Source: an uncultured bacterium (lineage in GTDB: Bacteria > Bacteroidota > Bacteroidia > Chitinophagales > Chitinophagaceae). From it: 6,195 nucleotides of DNA. The position numbers and the translations under genes were made by a program. The notes under the pieces were generated by a model that saw only the letters and a list, made by a program, of their open reading frames with translations, did no database searches and was not told the origin of the DNA. The stretch is from the NCBI GenBank assembly GCA_903957405.1, contig CAJBPC010000503.1:1-6195 (forward strand), read 5' to 3'. The stretch's first letter is position 1. Each line of letters begins with the position of its first letter. Positions 5,941 to 6,195 of the stretch are shown here, piece after piece.

Positions 5941-6195
5941 CTATTTACTAAGCATTTGTTTTATTTGTTTTTCTAAAGCATCTAATCTTTCTTTTAGCGC
6001 CTTAATTTCTTTGTCTTGATTGCTAATCTTTAGATCCTTTTCTGCACTCTCCTCTTGAATTGCTTTTACAATCACAGGCAATAAATTTCCATAACGCGCT
6101 TCTAACTTTTCTGGATTGTTTTCACTTACCAAATCAAGATTATCACCAATGTTAGATTGCTTTTGTAAAGCCAATAATTCTTGCGCTATAAAACC
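5941..6195 (-). CDS. C-terminal end of a Peptidase S74 / endosialidase-chaperone-like (tail-fibre type) protein (5' end missing)
   Basis: The frame is open from the right edge to a TAG stop at 5941-5943, giving 84 visible residues. The segment begins GFIAQELLAL (1-10) and continues to YGNLLPVIVKAIQE (35-48). Both resemble the conserved end of the intramolecular chaperone (Peptidase S74) domain: G-F/Y-I-A-Q-E, later Y-x-x-L-x-P-x-L/I-x-x-A-I-x-E. Residues about 49-82 are highly charged with heptad Leu/Ile spacing (LKISNQDKEIKALKERLDAL), a coiled coil as expected for trimerisation. In known S74 proteins this domain helps fold a trimeric beta-rich stalk and cleaves itself off with a Ser/Lys dyad, which would lie beyond the window. 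In Bacteroidota such domains end large surface or phage-tail-like proteins. A TTG at 6174 is not the start, since coding similarity extends above it. The gene is far more AT-rich than its neighbours, uses A/T-ending codons, and is followed by its own terminator. The domain call rests on short motifs. Confidence 0.72.
   Translation of the reverse strand, partial: GFIAQELLALQKQSNIGDNLDLVSENNPEKLEARYGNLLPVIVKAIQEESAEKDLKISNQDKEIKALKERLDALEKQIKQMLSK

Noticed and set aside
6172..6174. TTG as start codon of a 77-aa protein at the right end
   Set aside because: The frame continues upstream to the edge and reads GFIAQELL, matching the conserved S74-type segment, so this is an internal Leu codon.
1..6195. 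CRISPR array, tRNA/rRNA genes, complete insertion sequence
   Set aside because: No regularly spaced direct repeats, no cloverleaf or rRNA-like stretches, and no transposase coding sequence could be found.

Overview
The window reads as a piece of a Bacteroidota chromosome, or a metagenomic contig, most like the Chitinophagaceae/Cytophagia side of the phylum. This is judged from protein style, from A/T-rich spacers before the start codons with no clear Shine-Dalgarno, and from the gene families. All genes are on the minus strand, so transcription runs from right to left.

From 5632 down to 1 there is one tightly spaced, GC-rich (roughly 55-58% by eye) cluster of three genes, with gaps of 38 and 42 bp. 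In transcription order they are: (i) a 775-aa protein with the planctomycete-type cytochrome domain PSCyt1, DUF1549 and DUF1553 (PSD1), carrying two CxxCH haem c motifs; (ii) a 482-aa DUF1501 protein of the sulfatase/alkaline-phosphatase-like superfamily with a twin-arginine export signal; (iii) a membrane-anchored c-type cytochrome with a five-helix DUF2231-like N-terminus, one CxxCH, leucine-rich repeats and a chitobiase/Fn3-associated-type domain. The third runs off the left edge. All three products should act outside the cytoplasm. The likely picture is an inner-membrane cytochrome, an exported two-haem DUF1549/DUF1553 protein and a folded Tat-exported hydrolase-like protein working together. 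Substrate and reaction are not established for these families; a link to polysaccharides is only an inference.

From 5633 to 5940 lies a 308-bp intergenic region packed with small inverted repeats. It includes a GGTACCTGACACC motif resembling REP-type elements and a strong, nearly symmetrical intrinsic terminator.

From 5941 to the right edge is the C-terminal end of an AT-rich (about 30% GC by eye) gene whose product looks like the tail of a Peptidase S74 / endosialidase-chaperone domain followed by a coiled coil. The sharp change in base composition across the intergenic region suggests either horizontal acquisition of one side or a contig junction.

No tRNA, rRNA, CRISPR array, complete transposon or origin was seen.
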